A stretch of 64,000 nucleotides of DNA from the NCBI GenBank assembly GCA_903995115.1, contig LR877151.1, forward strand, positions 62,001-126,000. The letters are read 5' to 3'. Shown piece by piece: positions 28,835 to 38,580 of this stretch (within the stretch, counting starts at the first letter, position 1; each line of letters opens with the position of its first letter). A program made the translations under genes and the position numbers. The notes beneath the pieces were generated by a model. The model was not told the DNA's origin and did not search any database. It saw only the letters and a list, made by a program, of their open reading frames with translations. Source of the DNA: Angomonas deanei. Lineage: Eukaryota; Euglenozoa; Kinetoplastea; Trypanosomatida; Trypanosomatidae.

Positions 28835-29884
28835 TTACTCGGTGGCGTCCACGATTCCCTGGTCGGAAATGCTGTAGACACACTCCGCCTCAGGGAGGGA
28901 AGGGCTGTCGAATATCTTACACACCCGCTGATCACCGCGGCCCTTCCGCAGGGACAGACGCGTCGTGGAGGCGTGCGCTAAAATATGACCGCCCACCGGT
29001 TTCTTGGGGTCCGCCACGAACATGGAGGCACCGCCGGGGTCGGACACGACTTGGTTCGTAATGAACACGGCCACGTTGTACTCCTCGGCAATCTTCATCA
29101 AGTGGCTGAGCATCTTGCCCAGTTTCTGCTGTCTCTCCGCGAGCTCGCCACGGCCGGAAAAGTCCACGCGGAAGAGTGCCGTGATGCTATCGACCACTAG
29201 CAGGCTGAACTGATCCTCCGCCATCTTGGCCGCCACCAACGAGAGAAGGTGCGCCTGGTGCTCGTGGGTGTACGCCCGGGCCACCATAATGTTCTCGAGG
29301 ATTGCGGCGTTGTCGAGGCCAAAGCGCTCGGCAATAGGCTTGATGCGCTCCGGTCGGAAGGTACCCTCCGTGTCAATGTACACCGCCTTCCCGTTCCCCC
29401 CGCCCATGCTGGTGGGCAGCTGGCAGGTGACGCAGAGGGTGTGAGCGATCTGTGTCTTGCCGGTACGGAACTCCCCGAACGCCTCCGTGATGGAGCGACT
29501 TTCGATGCCGCCGCCCAGCAGCTGGTCTAGTGCCGTGCTCCCCGTCGTCATGTGAATAATATTCTGTCTCTTCTGCAAAAACTCGGTCCCGGAAAGAAAC
29601 CCGGTGTCCGCAATCTTTCTCGCCGCCTCCACGATTTTGTCCACCTTGGCGTCGGAAAGACCTTTGATCTGAACCAAATCTTTTTTGCATTGCATGTGAA
29701 TACCGGGAACGGTGAAAATACCAGCCTGTTTCAGTTTGGTGATGTCCGCCGCGGCAATGCCCATTTCCGTGAGTCGGTCAATCTCGAGGAGCGGGACGGC
29801 GGCCTCTTGCTCACACTGTTCCATCGTCGTCGCCATCTCGGCTGCCCCCGCGTCCACCTCCTGTACGGACTGAACTTTTTGCAT
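28835..29884 (-). CDS. DMC1: Meiotic-type recombinase DMC1
   Basis: RecA-family strand-exchange protein of 349 residues. An N-terminal helix-hairpin-helix part (about 33-95, [36 protein letters not shown]) is followed by the ATPase core: Walker [10 protein letters not shown] (137-145), [13 protein letters not shown] (168-180), Walker B LLVVD (228-232), and the DNA-binding loop region. DMC1 rather than RAD51 is indicated by [57 protein letters not shown] and [16 protein letters not shown], all of which agree with the DMC1 column of family differences as I know it. In other eukaryotes DMC1 acts only in meiosis; trypanosomatids keep it though their sexual stages are cryptic. Start is the ATG at 29882-29884. 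Confidence 0.9.
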   Translation of the reverse strand: MQKVQSVQEVDAGAAEMATTMEQCEQEAAVPLLEIDRLTEMGIAAADITKLKQAGIFTVPGIHMQCKKDLVQIKGLSDAKVDKIVEAARKIADTGFLSGTEFLQKRQNIIHMTTGSTALDQLLGGGIESRSITEAFGEFRTGKTQIAHTLCVTCQLPTSMGGGNGKAVYIDTEGTFRPERIKPIAERFGLDNAAILENIMVARAYTHEHQAHLLSLVAAKMAEDQFSLLVVDSITALFRVDFSGRGELAERQQKLGKMLSHLMKIAEEYNVAVFITNQVVSDPGGASMFVADPKKPVGGHILAHASTTRLSLRKGRGDQRVCKIFDSPSLPEAECVYSISDQGIVDATE

Positions 29885-30227
29885 TTCGATTCTGAAGTAA
29901 AAATAGTGGTAATAATATAGTAAAAATAAGAAAAGTAGTCTTGTTAATGTAGGAGTAGGTATAGTTCTGGTCTGAATAAGTGTATGTTTATATCTGATAT
30001 CGGAAAGTAAGAAAGGTATTCTAAATTACAAATAATAAGAAAAGGGCAGTAGAGAAAAAGAAAATCATAGAACAGAAAGGGAAAAAAGGAGGTGGCATAA
30101 CCAAATCAAATTCAATCTACTTTTAGAAAACAAAAAACCCCACACCGCGTTGTATGGTTATAGAATAGATACAAATGTATGTACATTAATTTACAAGAGT
30201 GTGATTGAAAAAATAAAACCAAAGTGT
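29885..30227. other. Intergenic region between the FAM184-like gene and DMC1
   Basis: About 340 bases, AT-rich, with purine-rich stretches at 30020-30095. No long A run like those elsewhere, so the DMC1 splice signal is probably one of these mixed tracts (for instance near 29905-29935). No other feature. Confidence 0.4.
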
Positions 30228-33200
30228 TTACTGGGACGTGCGCTGGGCACTCTTCTTGGAAGCTGTTCTAATGTTTGGCAAAGTTCGCGGATTGATGCTG
30301 TCTGCTGGTGGAGCGGACGAAGGGTGGGTCGTGGAGGCCCGGGAGTGATCCTCGACGACTGGTTTTCGGTTGAACACTTTATTATAATTCTCTTCCCGGT
30401 TAACTATTTCCAATTTGTACGTTTTGAGATCCTCATAGGCTTTTTCTAGCTGCTTTTCCTTTTGTTTATTGTCCTTGATGAGACGGTTGATGAGTTCCAC
30501 GTCCTCCTGTCTGGACTCCCGGTAGTCGTACTTGTGCTGCAGCTGCTCGAGCTGAGACCGGAGCTGGGCGATGGTCTGGCCATGACTCAGACGCTCCTCG
30601 GACTGCTGTCGCAGGAAGTCGTCGGCGATCCGCTTGTGTTCGGCGCTCATGCGGTTCAGCTGGGACGTGTGTTCCTCCAATAGTTTTTGTGTCGCCGTTT
30701 TGTTGTTGTTGGTGAGGTCGCGCACGTTTTGGTCGAAGCGCGCCCTCTCCTCCTCCAGCGTCGCTCGGTGGGTCTGCAGCTCGCGCTCCAGTGCCTCAAT
30801 GTTTGCCAAGGCCGCCTGCAACTGCTCCTTCGTGGAGGACAAGTTCCCTTCCAGATCCTGTATCGTCCTCTCCGCCTTCTGCAGCGCGGCTCTGCTGTTC
30901 GCGCTCAGGTTCGCCAGTTGTGTCTCGTAGGACTGTTGCATACTGGCGAGAGCGTCTTCCTTGTCCTTCATCAGCTTGGCCTGGAAGCTATTCAAGGCCT
31001 CAATGTGGCGCTTCTCTTCCTCCTTCATCAGCGCCTCCATCTGCTTCTTGTACTCGGCCAGTTGTTGCTTGTGCTGCGCCTGTAGGGCGTCTTCTCTTTC
31101 TTGCAGTGCCGCATTGTACTTTTCCACTTCTTTCCGTACCGCCTCCTCGCGTGCCTTCTTGTGGTCCACCTCCATTTGATCCACCGTCGCCTTGTGTGTC
31201 TGTCGCAAGTTTTCCAACTCCTGTCGCAGTTGGCTAATCGTTGCACTCAGCTCCTCCATCTTTGCCGTGTTGTGGCTATTCTCGTCCTGCATATCGTAAC
31301 GGAGATTCTGCAGCTGCTCCTGGAGCTCACGGACTTCGGTGCGGAGATTATTCTCGATAATGGCCGCGCTATTCTTTATCGTCTCCATTTCCTTCAGAAG
31401 TTGTGCCTCCTGTGCCTTCATTTTCGCCTCGCACTCACTCACGGTGGTCGCCTGTTTGGCCGTCATTTCATCCTTGTACGCCTTCATGGCGAGTACGTGT
31501 TCGTTGGACATCTTTTCCATGCGCAGACGATACTCCTCGGAAAGTCTATTTATTTTATCCTCGTACTCCTTCACGAGTGACTGATCACGGTTGTACTTTT
31601 CCTGCTGTTCCGCCAAACTCCTCTCCGCCTCTTTGAGCGCTCGCTCTAATTTTTCCACCGTTTCCTCTAATGTTGCAATGCGCGCGTCTTTCTGTTGGAT
31701 GAGGTCCTGCGCCGCCTTCAGCTCCGCTTCCAACTGGGCTAGTTTTTGGGAATCCTCACTCGCTCGTTCCGCCCCTTTCGAGCTCAAATTATTAATTTCA
31801 TGTTGGAGTGTTTCAATTTGCAGTCGCAGTTGCTGTCTCTCCTCCGCCCCAGCGCTAATGTCCGTCGTGAGTTGATGCTTCTCGGCCTCCCAAGTGTTTT
31901 TCATTTGCTCCACCGTCGCGGCATGAGAGGTCTCCATTTCTTTCATCTCGTTTTTCAGCTTCTCACATTGTGCGTTGGCGTCGGCGAGTGCGGCGCGGGT
32001 TTCCTCCAACTCCGATCCCGCGTCTGCCGACACCCGCTGTAGTCGATCCTCTAGTTCCTTCACCTTGACCTCCATTACATGCTTTTCACTCGTCAGGGCC
32101 GTCAGGGAGGCGTTCATATCAGCGACTTGACTCTCATGGTCGCTCTTTTGGCTCGCACTTCTCGCACGCTCCTCCTCCAACTCTTGACGTAGTCTGTCGC
32201 ACTGGCTTTTCTGCTCCTCCAGATCTTTTTGAAGTTTTTGGAACTCCGACTGCGCGTTGTCGGCCATCGAGTTTTTAGCGGACTCGAGCTCCTTCACCTT
32301 GGCTTCCAGCTGACGGTTTGTCTCTTCGAGCGTGGCGATCTTCCCCTTTAGCGATGTCAACTCGTCCTCCTGCGACGCGATTTGAGACTTCAGCAGGGTC
32401 AGTTCATTATCCTGCGCCGTGCAGGTGGACGTTAGTTTTTCTACCCGATTTTGCGCCTCGCTCAATTCGCTTTTACAGCTCGCCAGGGCGCTCTCACTCG
32501 CGTCACACTGGGAGGTGAGTTCTGCTATACGGGCGTGTAGCTGTTCTTCCGAGTCTTTGGTCTCACTAAGTATTTTTCAGCTCCGAAGAAAGACGTCTTT
32601 CCATTATTTTGCTTGTCACTCTCCGCCTGTGCAATCTTTCCCTTGAGCTCAGTATTCTCATTGTCTAACGTTTCGTTCGCTTTGGCTAACTTTGCATTTT
32701 GGGTCATCAAATCCTGTACGCTACGCGACTTATCGTCCAGCTCGGCGCTAGCATTCTTCTTCATCAAGGCAATCTCCTCCTCCAGCGCCTTCACCTTCGC
32801 CCCCCAGGTTTCGTTCAGCTCCTTCTCCCGCTCATCAGCGGCGTCCATCTGCTGGGCTAGCATGGACTTGTAGCGCTCATTGTACTCCTTGACCAGTCCC
32901 TCCATCTCTTCATTCTTGCTACGCTTCAGATCCTCCATCTCTTTCTTCAGAGAGGCCACCTGACCGTCGCTGAAATCCTTGATGGCGTCGGTGTAATGCC
33001 GCTTCGCCTCCTCTACCTGTGTCGTGAGTGCCGTCACCTTGGTGCGAAACCCTTCCTCCGCCTCTCGCAGAAGCGTGCTATGTTTATTTTCTACCTCACT
33101 CAAAGCGGTTTGCTTTTCCCCATCTTTTTGTTTTAATTTCTCCAAATAGGACTCTAGTTGAGATTCGTACTCCCTACACACCTTGGCTAACTCCTCCTTG

Positions 33201-33340
33201 TGCTGCCTCAGGTACCACTGCAGTCGTTCTTCATTGTCCTCTGTTTTGCAGTTTAACGTGTAAATCACTTTTGTCAATTGGGCAATTTTCTTACACATTT
33301 TGTAGTTCCAATCATCTGGAGCCACCGCCGTCTTCTTCAT
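30228..33340 (-). CDS. FAM184-like coiled-coil protein, split by a one-base frameshift
   Basis: Long coiled-coil protein. The N-terminus (MKKTAVAPDDWNYKMCKKIA, then QLTKVIYTLNCKTEDNEERL) matches the conserved start of FAM184 proteins, found in many flagellated eukaryotes. From about residue 60 the whole chain is heptad-rich and charged, over 1000 residues, and ends in a short Pro/Ser tail. The first frame stops at 32525 after KTSFFGAEK; the coil continues in another frame (KILSETKDSEEQLHARIAEL) down to 30228. The switch falls in the T run at 32573-32577 on the plus strand (A5 on the coding strand); six bases would keep one frame. This is a homopolymer, so a sequencing/assembly error is likely, but a true break cannot be excluded. 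The start is ATG 33338-33340; upstream codons translate polypyrimidine tracts. Confidence 0.8.
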
Positions 33341-33847
33341 TTTACCTAAAAAAAAAAAAAAATTGTGTGGAAGAAGAAACGCCGCGAGACTCGAATGCAA
33401 GTATGCTATCGTATTCAAAAAAAAAAAAAAAAAGAGAAGAAGGAAGATTGAAACCCACCGCACGGAACACATTAGATTTCGGTACGTCATTTGATTTGCC
33501 CATCATAACTACTTTTAGTTTTTATTTTTATTTTCAGGGTGAACTATTAGTATTACGTTTAATTATTTTTGTATTTCATCTTTTTAGAAATCATATAATT
33601 TTCAAAAAAGCTAAACTCTTATTTTAATAACAGCTGTTACACTGTTTAATGGATTTGTAAGTAAAATTTAAAAAGCACGGCGGGGAAACATTCGTCAGCC
33701 AATATCTGATACCCTCTGATTTTTTTTTTTATGATCCGTCCTATCTTGGCATGTGTAGTGCGGTACTAGAGAAAAGGGGGAAGCCAAGATACCACCATAA
33801 CAAAAAAAAAGGGGGGGGAAATCCTCCGTTGGGTCGCTCGCAGTGGA
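33341..33847. other. Intergenic region between ATOM40 and the FAM184-like gene
   Basis: About 500 bases with two strong coding-strand U tracts (33347-33362 and about 33417-33433), AT-rich sequence and a T run near 33721-33731 and A run near 33801. No gene recognised. Confidence 0.5.
33346..33362 (-). promoter_or_regulatory. U tract and AG almost abutting the FAM184 start codon
   Basis: Minus strand: 15 T then AG (33347-33346), then only GTAAA before the ATG. If used, the leader would add a 5-base UTR after the spliced leader. A second tract at about 33417-33433 offers a longer alternative. Confidence 0.5.
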
Positions 33848-34891
33848 TTAGGCATCCAGCACGATACCCTGCTTAATGGCGCCACTGTGCACATCGTACT
33901 CGCAGTTGATGGACAGTCTCACCTGGTTCACGGAGGGCATGCTACCACCGAAGGGGAGGGTCAGGTTCGTCTTGAGGGTGCCAAACCCAAGGAGAGACGC
34001 CACCAGCTCGCCGCCCCCGATGAATCGCTTGCGGCAGCCAAGGTTTAGGGCGCTCTTCATCCCTTCGCGGGTCTCCTTGTACTCTAGTTCAACGGCAGAG
34101 TCGAGGTTGTGCGACCAGAGGTGCCCAGTCGCCGCCACCTTCCACGTTCCTTTGCTAGGGCAAATCTCCCCTACGAAACCATCCTTCTTCGGGGTCTGCC
34201 ACGTCATGGCGTACGAGAGGTAGGAATCATGGGTCATGGGGTCGTAGGAGTAGTTGGTGCCAACGTTAACCCCCCGAATGATGCGCTGTAAGTGACTCAG
34301 GGAGAACTGTCTGTCCTTCACGTACTGCAGACGGGTGCACCCGCCGTTCACCCACGGGTACTGCAGCATACCGAACAGCATGCCCTGGCACATCCCCTGC
34401 TGCTTCTCTGCCATGAACTGGGCCAGCACAAGCGCCCCCGTGCTGGAGGCGCGCTGGTACATGAGGGAGTAGCGACTTAGAGTACTCCAAGTAGCAGCTA
34501 ATACGTCACTGAATCCACTCATCTGAAGATTAATCTCAAAGTTGGACTCTTTGGGGTTCACCAAAGACCATTTGGACATCACCATCGTGTTTTGGAAGTT
34601 GCTTCCGACGTTAAAATACACACCCTCGCGGGTTTCGTTCTGGTTGCCTTGCAGCAAAATATTGTGCGCCTTCTGGAAAATAGAATCGTACGTCACGACA
34701 CGCATCGCATGAACACGGACGCCACTCTTTGCCGACTCCTCCAGTTTCTTCTCAAACACTAGGCGGCGCTGTTCCCGGATGCTCTCATCGGTTTCCAACG
34801 ACTTCTCCGGGTCGACCTCCATGCGGGTGGCCGTCTTGGTGGGAGCGTCCTCCGGCTTGGCAGATGAACCTCTAAACCAATCTTTCAGCAT
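33848..34891 (-). CDS. ATOM40: ATOM40, pore of the archaic translocase of the outer mitochondrial membrane
   Basis: Beta-barrel protein-import channel of the kinetoplastid mitochondrial outer membrane, the counterpart of Tom40. The 347 residues begin with a soluble, charged ~60-residue part (MLKDWFRGSSAKPEDAPTKT) and continue as alternating polar/hydrophobic strands separated by turns, without an alpha-helical membrane segment, as expected for a barrel (for example SNFEINLQMSGFSDVLAATW, FSLSHLQRIIRGVNVGTNYS, YLSYAMTWQ, LKTNLTLPF). The end, RLSINCEYDVHSGAIKQGIV, provides the last strand with the hydrophobic/aromatic pattern used as sorting signal in such barrels. Length and layout match the kinetoplastid family as I know it. 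Start at ATG 34889-34891. Confidence 0.8.
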   Translation of the reverse strand: MLKDWFRGSSAKPEDAPTKTATRMEVDPEKSLETDESIREQRRLVFEKKLEESAKSGVRVHAMRVVTYDSIFQKAHNILLQGNQNETREGVYFNVGSNFQNTMVMSKWSLVNPKESNFEINLQMSGFSDVLAATWSTLSRYSLMYQRASSTGALVLAQFMAEKQQGMCQGMLFGMLQYPWVNGGCTRLQYVKDRQFSLSHLQRIIRGVNVGTNYSYDPMTHDSYLSYAMTWQTPKKDGFVGEICPSKGTWKVAATGHLWSHNLDSAVELEYKETREGMKSALNLGCRKRFIGGGELVASLLGFGTLKTNLTLPFGGSMPSVNQVRLSINCEYDVHSGAIKQGIVLDA

Positions 34892-35190
34892 TGTTTGAAA
34901 TAATTCAACGAAAAAAAAAATTAACTTTTAAAAAAGAGGAAGAGAAGAAGAGTTTTCTTTGGGTCATTAGAGTCCTTGAACACCATGATCAACGCGATTA
35001 AAGGGTTGAAACTAATACAAAAAAAAAAAAAAAAAAGATGGTTTATCTCTGAACAATAGATTTCAGCTTCCTTCCAATTGAGTGTATCCTAAACGATAAA
35101 CCTATTCAGAACAGATAGTAAATAGTTTTTTATATATAGATAGTATTATTTTTCTGTTTAACGCCTCACACATAATTTATTCGCTTTTCT

Positions 35191-35946
35191 TTAATCTGCC
35201 TCAGCGACCGCGGTCAGCCACTCCTCTACCTCGGCGTCGGGGACTCGCTCGAAGGATGGGTGCGTCACCGAGCACCGTCCTACCTCTACCTCCGTCGCCT
35301 TCACGGAGGAGCCGATGGCACTCTGCAGGGCGGAGAGGGCAATCATGGCCGCCTCCTTCTCAGTGAGGGTGTCGAACGCCGCCACCTTTTGGTGCTTCTC
35401 CAGGGCGGCGTTGGCCTCCGCCTGTTTCTTCCCGACCGCAAAGCCGTGGTAGCCGCAGTAGAAGCCGGCGGGGTCCACCATCCATATCTGCGGTACCAGC
35501 GAGCCATCCTCGTCCAGCTGGTCCATCCCAATAAAGGTGCTCACAACGCCCATCGGCCGTAGTCCAGCCTGCTGGGTGCGCACCTGCGCCTTATCCGCCA
35601 TACGCTTCGCTAACGTGCTGACCGGAATGGGCAGACCGTACTTCAGCTTGTACTCGGAGCTCTCCTCCCTCGCATTCTGTACCTGTGCCTTGCCGTCGGG
35701 TGCCCGGCCGGTGGTGCAGCAGCCAATGGTGTCGTTGATCTTGAATAGGGAGGTGATGGACTCGGGTCGCATGAGGCGGTCGGGCACCTGGTGCTGGGTG
35801 ACGACCAGCGCAGAGTCCTTACTACGGATGGCTACAGTTAAAAGTCCAGGGTACTTCACCGCACTGAAGGCGTATTCTACCTGATAAAGAGTGCCCTCGG
35901 GACTGAACACAGTAATGTACTTGTCAAATCCTGCGCGGCTGGCCAT
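35191..35946 (-). CDS. PSMA6: 20S proteasome subunit alpha1
   Basis: Alpha-type subunit of the 20S proteasome outer ring, 251 residues. The typical alpha N-terminus FDKYITVFSPEGTLYQVEYA (residues 7-26) is present, followed by VKYPGLLTVAIRSKDSALVV and a fold that matches alpha1: the cofactors IGCCTTGRAPDGKAQVQNAR and DPAGFYCGYHGFAVGKKQAE, the latter shared with PSMA6. Alpha subunits are not catalytic. The frame extends upstream to 36150, but that part is Phe/Leu-rich translation of the leader region; the ATG at 35944-35946 lies 12 bases after an AG preceded by ten T. The protein has no N-terminal Thr processing motif. Confidence 0.93.
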   Translation of the reverse strand: MASRAGFDKYITVFSPEGTLYQVEYAFSAVKYPGLLTVAIRSKDSALVVTQHQVPDRLMRPESITSLFKINDTIGCCTTGRAPDGKAQVQNAREESSEYKLKYGLPIPVSTLAKRMADKAQVRTQQAGLRPMGVVSTFIGMDQLDEDGSLVPQIWMVDPAGFYCGYHGFAVGKKQAEANAALEKHQKVAAFDTLTEKEAAMIALSALQSAIGSSVKATEVEVGRCSVTHPSFERVPDAEVEEWLTAVAEAD

Positions 35947-36416
35947 TTTGGTGTTCTCTGTTGTAAAAAAAAAATAATATAGTGATAAACTGTGGTAGAA
36001 CGGGAAAGAGAGAGGGGAAAAATGTAACAAGCCAGAAATAGAAGAATAGCTATCCGCGGTGGGAGAACGAACGAATCCTTTATAGGGATCACAATAATCA
36101 TAATGGAACAACAAAAAACAAACTACATACAAACACAACAAGAACAACATTATTTATATGGGTGTAAAAAAAAAAATGTATTTAGCAATATATAACTGGA
36201 AAAAAAAATTCAACTTGACAATACATCGCTGTTTATAGTAATATTTTAAAACAGACTTTTTTATATTTTTTTATTGTACTGTGGTTTTACTTATCCTTCA
36301 TAAAAAAAAAAATACGTCAAACCATGAATACTGCATATCATACATCTATACATTAACAACAAGAAAGGAAAAAAGAGGTAAAGTACTGGACAACGAGGAA
36401 ACTAAAGGGTATAGGC
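35947..36416. other. Intergenic region upstream of proteasome alpha1
   Basis: Carries the splice signal at 35958-35974 and further A runs at about 36165-36177, 36201-36209 and 36301-36311. AT-rich; no gene or structured element seen. Confidence 0.5.
35958..35974 (-). promoter_or_regulatory. Trans-splicing signal of proteasome alpha1
   Basis: Minus strand: ten T, then ACAACAG with the AG at 35959-35958, 12 bases before the ATG. It rules out the upstream in-frame ATG codons. Confidence 0.6.
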
Positions 36417-36815
36417 CTAAATGGTTTTATGGTTTGCGAAGTGTGAGCTGGGATCGTAGGCGGTGAGCAAATCGCGAGGCCACGCCGCTGGGTTCTGGGG
36501 GTTAAAGAATACGCCCTTGTTTTTCTTCTTTCCCTCTAAAGCCGTATCCGCCCATGAACACAGATTATCCGTCTTGTTCCTAGACATACTATTCGTCGTG
36601 GTCACCTGGAATCCGCGGTAATCATCGTATGTGCTAACCGGACCGCCGGGGCTGTCGGGCAAGAGATACCCCGCCTCCCACAGGTTTCTAGGACACACGT
36701 CCGACGTGGAGCTACCTTCCTGTTTCTTGGAGCCCGCGCTGGCCCCTCGCTTGCCTCCCTTCAAGGGCGCTACCACATCCGGCTCCGTCACATCTTTCGT
36801 CGCACCACAGCCCAT
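36417..36815 (-). CDS. Small dual-acylated protein (MGCG start), 132 aa
   Basis: Start chosen at ATG 36813-36815, giving MGCGATKDVTEPD: Gly2 is a consensus N-myristoylation site and Cys3 a likely palmitoylation site, the pair used by flagellar-membrane and plasma-membrane proteins such as calflagins. The rest is a polar, Gly/Ser/Lys-rich chain (APLKGGKRGASAGSKKQEGS) with a Pro/Gly-rich middle (LLPDSPGGPVSTYDDYRGFQ) and the ending TAYDPSSHFANHKTI. No domain recognised. The frame runs upstream through the leader zone, which I exclude. Probably membrane-attached; function unknown. Confidence 0.65.
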   Translation of the reverse strand: MGCGATKDVTEPDVVAPLKGGKRGASAGSKKQEGSSTSDVCPRNLWEAGYLLPDSPGGPVSTYDDYRGFQVTTTNSMSRNKTDNLCSWADTALEGKKKNKGVFFNPQNPAAWPRDLLTAYDPSSHFANHKTI

Positions 36816-36982
36816 TTGTGTACCGTCTCTATAACCTATCGCTAAGGGGAAACAAAAAGAGAGGGAAAGCGGTGAGGCTTGAAGGAACAGTATAAGAATA
36901 GACACGTTTATAGCATGGAATATACTCCTTAAGCAAAACAAAAACGAAAAAATTCTGTTCTTGCGGAACAATCGTCATGCCC

Positions 36983-38377
36983 TCAGTGATAATTGTTCCG
37001 ATAGAAACGCTGAAACACTCTGTCACCGTGCGCCTGCATGGACGTTTGCAAAGACCGACGGAGTGGGCCAGTCCTCGTCTCCATCGCGGTCTTCTCCGTG
37101 TCCTTTTGGTTCGTCCCACCATGCATGGCGCCGCCCGCCACATTCGACCCGCCTCCGCCAGCGACCACCGTCTGTAGTTGGGCATTGTCGCCGGTGAGCA
37201 TTTTGCCCGGTGCCGTGAAATCCTCGTAGTGCTTTTCGTACTTGTGCTGTGCCACCTTCAACTTCTCCACCTCCACAATATTACGGAACCCTTCCAAGTT
37301 GTACCCCGGCGCGAACATGGCGGCGTAGCGCATCTCATAGGTGGAGGCAGATGGGCGGAGGAGGGATTCCTTGAACCGCACAAACTCCTCCACGCTATAC
37401 TCCGGATTGAAAAAGTACGGCTGACGGAAAATGTGGACCCCCTGATTGTAATGGATCATCTCTTGCACGACGTGCTCACTGACGGAATCGGCAATCCGCT
37501 CGACATGAAACCGAAACCGATTGTGGATGCCGGTACGGAGGTCCATACAGCAGGCGGCGGCGGCAACGCCAATATTAGGGACGTCTTCCTTGATGGGGTC
37601 CTTAATAAAAAACCCTTGCACCCCATAGTCCCCGTACGGGAGCAGCACGACATCCTTCACGGTCAAGTCGTACTCCTTCAAGAGATCCCTACAGAGTATC
37701 TCGTCGTCATCGGTGGACCACTGCGTGGTGAACTTTTCCACTAATTCCCTTCGAGGGGTGTCGAGCGGCATCTCCGCTGCGGAGAGGGTCAACTCATGAA
37801 TCGTGTCCAGCACGTCATCGTCGGTGAGGGCCTCGTAGGAGGGTACATTGTACGACACCAAGCAGAATGTTTCGGGCGCGTAGGCCTCTAGACACACCAC
37901 ACCATACTGCCCATAACGCTCCTTCAGTTGGTACTTTTTCGTCAGCAGGTGCGTGGCCTGATTGATATTACCTTTACTCATCTGTAGCGCCATCACGGCA
38001 TCCTCCACCGTCACACCGAGACGGCCGCAGAGGGACTTGACGACAGTTTCATTCACACACATAAAAGGGTGAGACCCTTCCGGGATCAGCTCGCCCAGCT
38101 TTCCCCCCAAGTGGTCGCGTGGGATGGGTCTGTAAAACACAACACGATTGTGCATAATCCCGAAGGAATCCCCCGGAACAGAAATGTCCTCCTCCTTTTC
38201 GTCCTTTCCCCCATAAGTGGTTCGCAGCTCTTGCAGTAACTCTCGCGGAGGTAGTTCCTGATCCAAGTGGCGCATCTCCTCCTCCGTGACGTCAGGCCTA
38301 GAGGTGTACCAAACTTTGGGAACGGTACTAGTGAGAGTCCCGCGGACTACTCTTGCGCAGCGCCCGAACTGCCTCAT
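36983..38377 (-). CDS. Divergent EF-Ts-like mitochondrial protein, 464 aa
   Basis: Start at ATG 38375-38377; the codon upstream in frame is TTG. The N-terminus MRQFGRCARVVRGTLTSTVP is basic and lacks acids, a good mitochondrial presequence. At about residues 110-150 lies a UBA-like segment (ETVVKSLCGRLGVTVEDAVM, then KGNINQATHLL) as in the EF-Ts N-terminal domain, and it is followed by YGVVCLEAYAPETFCLVSYN, which matches the position of the EF-Ts stretch that ends in ETDF, here not conserved. The second half (DVVLLPYGDYGVQGFFIKDP, NIGVAAAACCMDLRTGIHNR) resembles the second core subdomain in layout only. EF-Ts exchanges GDP for GTP on EF-Tu in mitochondrial translation. I consider this plausible but unproven; otherwise a kinetoplastid-specific protein. 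Confidence 0.55.
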   Translation of the reverse strand: MRQFGRCARVVRGTLTSTVPKVWYTSRPDVTEEEMRHLDQELPPRELLQELRTTYGGKDEKEEDISVPGDSFGIMHNRVVFYRPIPRDHLGGKLGELIPEGSHPFMCVNETVVKSLCGRLGVTVEDAVMALQMSKGNINQATHLLTKKYQLKERYGQYGVVCLEAYAPETFCLVSYNVPSYEALTDDDVLDTIHELTLSAAEMPLDTPRRELVEKFTTQWSTDDDEILCRDLLKEYDLTVKDVVLLPYGDYGVQGFFIKDPIKEDVPNIGVAAAACCMDLRTGIHNRFRFHVERIADSVSEHVVQEMIHYNQGVHIFRQPYFFNPEYSVEEFVRFKESLLRPSASTYEMRYAAMFAPGYNLEGFRNIVEVEKLKVAQHKYEKHYEDFTAPGKMLTGDNAQLQTVVAGGGGSNVAGGAMHGGTNQKDTEKTAMETRTGPLRRSLQTSMQAHGDRVFQRFYRNNYH

Positions 38378-38580
38378 TGGCGTACGAATAGCTTCTTCTG
38401 TGGCTACGAAAAACAAAAAGAGAGAGAAAAGGTAATATTTCCGTCCGCCGTTTGAAAACTTTACACTGACTTATTCTTTTTTATTATTATATATTGTTTG
38501 ACCAGCTAGTCAATGGTCAAGGAATTCAGCTCTATTTCAACAAATGAAAAAGACCTTTTCTAAAACACGCGAGGCATCGC

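Noticed and set aside
28835-29884. RAD51 instead of DMC1
   Set aside because: At family-diagnostic places ([48 protein letters not shown]) the sequence agrees with DMC1 as I know the families.
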